Part shown: positions 3,867 through 6,146 of the stretch, one piece after another | Layout of the letters: the number at the start of each line of letters is the position of its first letter | Numbering within the stretch: the first letter of the stretch is position 1 | Assembly (NCBI GenBank): GCA_041657585.1 | Contig: JBBABP010000064.1 | Location: forward strand, 1-6,146 | DNA length: 6,146 nt | Direction: 5' to 3' | From: JBBABP01 sp041657585 | GTDB lineage: Bacteria; Patescibacteriota; Gracilibacteria; Absconditabacterales; Absconditicoccaceae | Made by a program: the position numbers and the translations under genes | The notes under the pieces: generated by a model | The model's database searches: none | The model's input: the letters and a program-made list of their open reading frames with translations, nothing else | Told to the model about the DNA's origin: nothing

Positions 3867-6146
3867 TTAATTATCTTTTGATTTAAATTTGCTAATTTTA
3901 AATTCCAGTTCTTCAATTTTTTCTTTAATTTTCATCATTTCTGCTTTTTTGGATCTTATGACACTATCTCAAGCTCAACTTGAAGATAATGTAGATATGA
4001 AATTTCTAAGATGTTGTAAATATTCATTCTGCTTTATAATTTCTTCTTGCCAATAACTTAAATTTTCTACTTTTTTTTGGCTTACTACGATGGCTTTTAT
4101 TCCAACGCTAACATCTATTACATCTTGAACTTGATAATCTGCAGATATTTTACCGACATCCAAATATTCAATATTCTCTGCATTAACAAGCCTATTCACA
4201 ATCGTTTCGTTGCTTTTCAAAAATTGCAAAAAATTCGGATTTGTTTTGAAGATAACATTTATTTTTTCATGTTTTTTTATTTTGATATTGTTTCTCATCA
4301 ACAAAATTTTGTCTATTATTTCCAAGAATAATTCAATTTTGTAATTTTTTTCTATGTTACAAACAAAATCATTTATTGGATTTTCTATCAACAATCATTT
4401 GAATCAGATTAATTCCCACAATTTTTCTGCAACAAAAGGCACATAAGGATAAAGTAATTTTAGCATATTGCCAACGACAAAAAGCATAATTTCCAAATCT
4501 ATTTTTTTGTTTAACTTCAATATTTCTAAATATTTTTCACAAAAATCATTTTTCACAAAATTAAATAACTTCTCTGAAAATTTTAAAATATTATTTGATA
4601 ATAATTGTTCTTTAGCTTCATCTTGTAGTTCTTTTAGCTTATACAAAATCCAAGAATCGTAGATATTTATCTTTTTTTCATTTTTTTTGAAAATATCTTG
4701 AATTGATTTGAAATTAACTTTTTTTATTTTTTCTTCAAAATCAAATCAAAGAAGATTGATAAATATAAATCTGATTGCATTCCAAAATTTATTTATAAAC
4801 AATTCACTTAATGAGATTTCTTGATAATCATATGTTTTTGATAGTGCATTTGAAATGTCTCAGAGAATCAAAGAAAGTCTAACGACATCTGCTCAATATT
4901 GCCTTAGATAAAAAGATAATTTCGCTGATTCTTCTTGTCAGATTTTTTTTCATTTTTTATCAACAATAAATGATTGTGGAAATAATTGGTCAAATATGTT
5001 TTTTCAAATTGTTTTTGATCAAATCAATAATATTTTTAAAATAGAAAAAAATTTCTCATTTGGAGTTAAAAATATTTTTTTTATTTCATTTCATTTTCCT
5101 CCTTCATCAAAAAATCATAAATTATACAAAAGCAACAATCAATTTACAAATCATGGATCAACAACGTTTGTTTCTTGCTGAATTAAAGGGTCTCCTCTCT
5201 TGGCAAAAAAATTCATTTCAAATTCATATTTTCCATTTTGGAGTTTGGTAATAAGAAATGTTTTTTCAATTAATTTGATCAAAGAAAGAGAAAACTTTTC
5301 AAAATTACTGATTCATTTTTGTTTATCTGCGTAACTTATAATCTTTGCTAATTCTTCGATTTCAGTTGTCACTCAACTAATTTTTTTTTCTTTATAAAAA
5401 TCTAAATACGATTGCAATAAATAATCTTCATTTCAAAGACTTTTGGAAAATAATAGTTCAATAAGTTCATTTAAATAAAAAACGTTGGATAGGCGTTTGT
5501 CTGCAATTAAATTAAATATAATTAAAGTCATAATTATATTTTTATTCTGACGAACTTTTTTTGGATAACTCAAAATAATGTTTTCATCCAAAAGATAATC
5601 ATTTCATTTTTTTGATTTCCATACAGGCAAAAAATGTCAGGAAATATTTTGTTTTGTAAAACTGAAAATTTTATTTATTTTTTGAAGAGAATCTTCAATA
5701 TTTATAGAAAAAGAATTAGGTTTGATATTTATTTTCTCTTCTTGAATATCATTTAAAATATCATTTATTTGATCTGTGAAATTTATAACCCACTGATTGG
5801 AAAGCAATTTGTATAATTTTTCTCAACTTTTTTTGGAAACCACAATATCATATTCAAAATTAACAACAGATTCCAAATTGTGAATATCATCTAAATTTTG
5901 AATTATATTATCAATGAAGAGAGAAACTTTTTTTCAAGCAAAATCTCAAGCTAAATTAGTGAAATTTCAATCAGTATCTATCACAAATTTGTTAGTTGAT
6001 AATTTGTGCTTTGGCGCTATTTGAAAAGAAAATTCATCGTGTCATGGCGTAATTCTAACAATTCAATTATCCAAAGACATATTAATACTTTCTTCTCATA
6101 TAATTGGAATAACTCTATTTACTATAGGGATAATAACCTTTGATCA
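3867..6146 (-). CDS. valS: Valyl-tRNA synthetase homologue, C-terminal 759 residues (5' end outside window), active-site motifs altered
   Basis: ValRS, a class Ia enzyme, charges tRNA-Val and edits mischarged threonine. Numbering is from the first complete codon in the window. Residues 1-45 are editing-domain sequence (IPIVNR, VRITPGHDEF, His and Asp kept at 36-37). LLSNQWVINF (about 125-134) matches the family's L-S-x-Q-W-F-V. GHFLPVW (170-176) stands for GHRIPVW. About 144 residues follow where E. coli has roughly 28. LIQQETNVVDPGFVN (about 321-335) aligns with the L-x-Q-D-E-D-V-L-D-T-W-F-S-S stretch. YGADVVRLSL, KFWNAIRF (Trp455), DSWIL and PYVPFVAEKLW (Trp577) follow family order, and a charged coiled coil forms the C-terminus (about 675-759). 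The KMSKS position reads KIGQE (from residue 401), GFDI reads GSKT, and DTWFSS reads DPGFVN. The frame has no TAA or TAG in 759 codons and many TGA glycines (TPGHD, YGAD, LGD), so it is under coding constraint. The family call is firm; catalytic activity is uncertain. The HIGH motif lies outside. Confidence 0.88.

Noticed and set aside
3975..4646. Apparent separate minus-strand proteins at 3975-4394 and 4404-4646.
   Set aside because: They are pieces of one valS frame split only by TGA, which is glycine here; the residues run on in register through the anticodon-binding domain.
4077..5251. Plus-strand frames of 60-85 codons opposite valS.
   Set aside because: They are antisense to a well-supported gene and show only low-complexity AT-driven composition.
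1..6146. UGA as tryptophan (table 4, Mycoplasma-like).
   Set aside because: TGA falls at conserved Gly positions in every family, while conserved Trp positions use TGG.

Overview
The window comes from a bacterium that reads UGA as glycine (NCBI translation table 25). That code is known from Absconditabacteria (SR1) and Gracilibacteria (BD1-5), both in the Patescibacteria/CPR. Every recognisable gene has in-frame TGA where its family has a conserved Gly: the RIIGLP and MGDNR motifs of signal peptidase, RGFGF of the RRM protein, both C-x-x-C-G knuckles of rubrerythrin, and the P-G-T motif of HicA. TGG still encodes Trp (RRM motif LNW, rubrerythrin EW, MltG RW), so UGA is not Trp here. The DNA is very AT-rich, starts are ATG, and convincing Shine-Dalgarno sites are absent in front of the genes. 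The window cannot separate SR1 from Gracilibacteria.

Layout, plus strand: the C-terminal end of single-stranded DNA-binding protein (1-180); a hairpin; signal peptidase I (264-845); a 303-base gap with an inverted repeat and a promoter; rubrerythrin (1149-1733), whose stop abuts the start of the endolytic transglycosylase MltG (1734-2744); a 182-base gap with a promoter and a strikingly GC-rich nested palindrome; a single-RRM RNA-binding protein (2927-3244); and an overlapping HicB antitoxin / HicA toxin pair (3273-3702). Minus strand: a 759-residue C-terminal part of a valyl-tRNA synthetase homologue (3867 to beyond 6146). The convergent hicA and valS ends share a compact palindromic element carrying one terminator hairpin per direction.

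Most genes are housekeeping: DNA maintenance, protein export, wall growth, oxidative-stress defence, RNA binding and tRNA charging. The clearest anomaly is the ValRS homologue. It keeps the ValRS scaffold (editing-domain TPxHD-like motif, YGAD, KFWNA, anticodon-binding domain, C-terminal coiled coil), but the places of KMSKS, DTWFSS and GFDI carry non-matching residues, and it has about 115 extra residues in the catalytic half. Other points worth a look are the GC-rich element with a perfect Shine-Dalgarno-like core and a short GTG leader frame ending exactly at the RRM gene, the minimal UGA-dependent hicBA module, and the unexplained structured gap before rubrerythrin.
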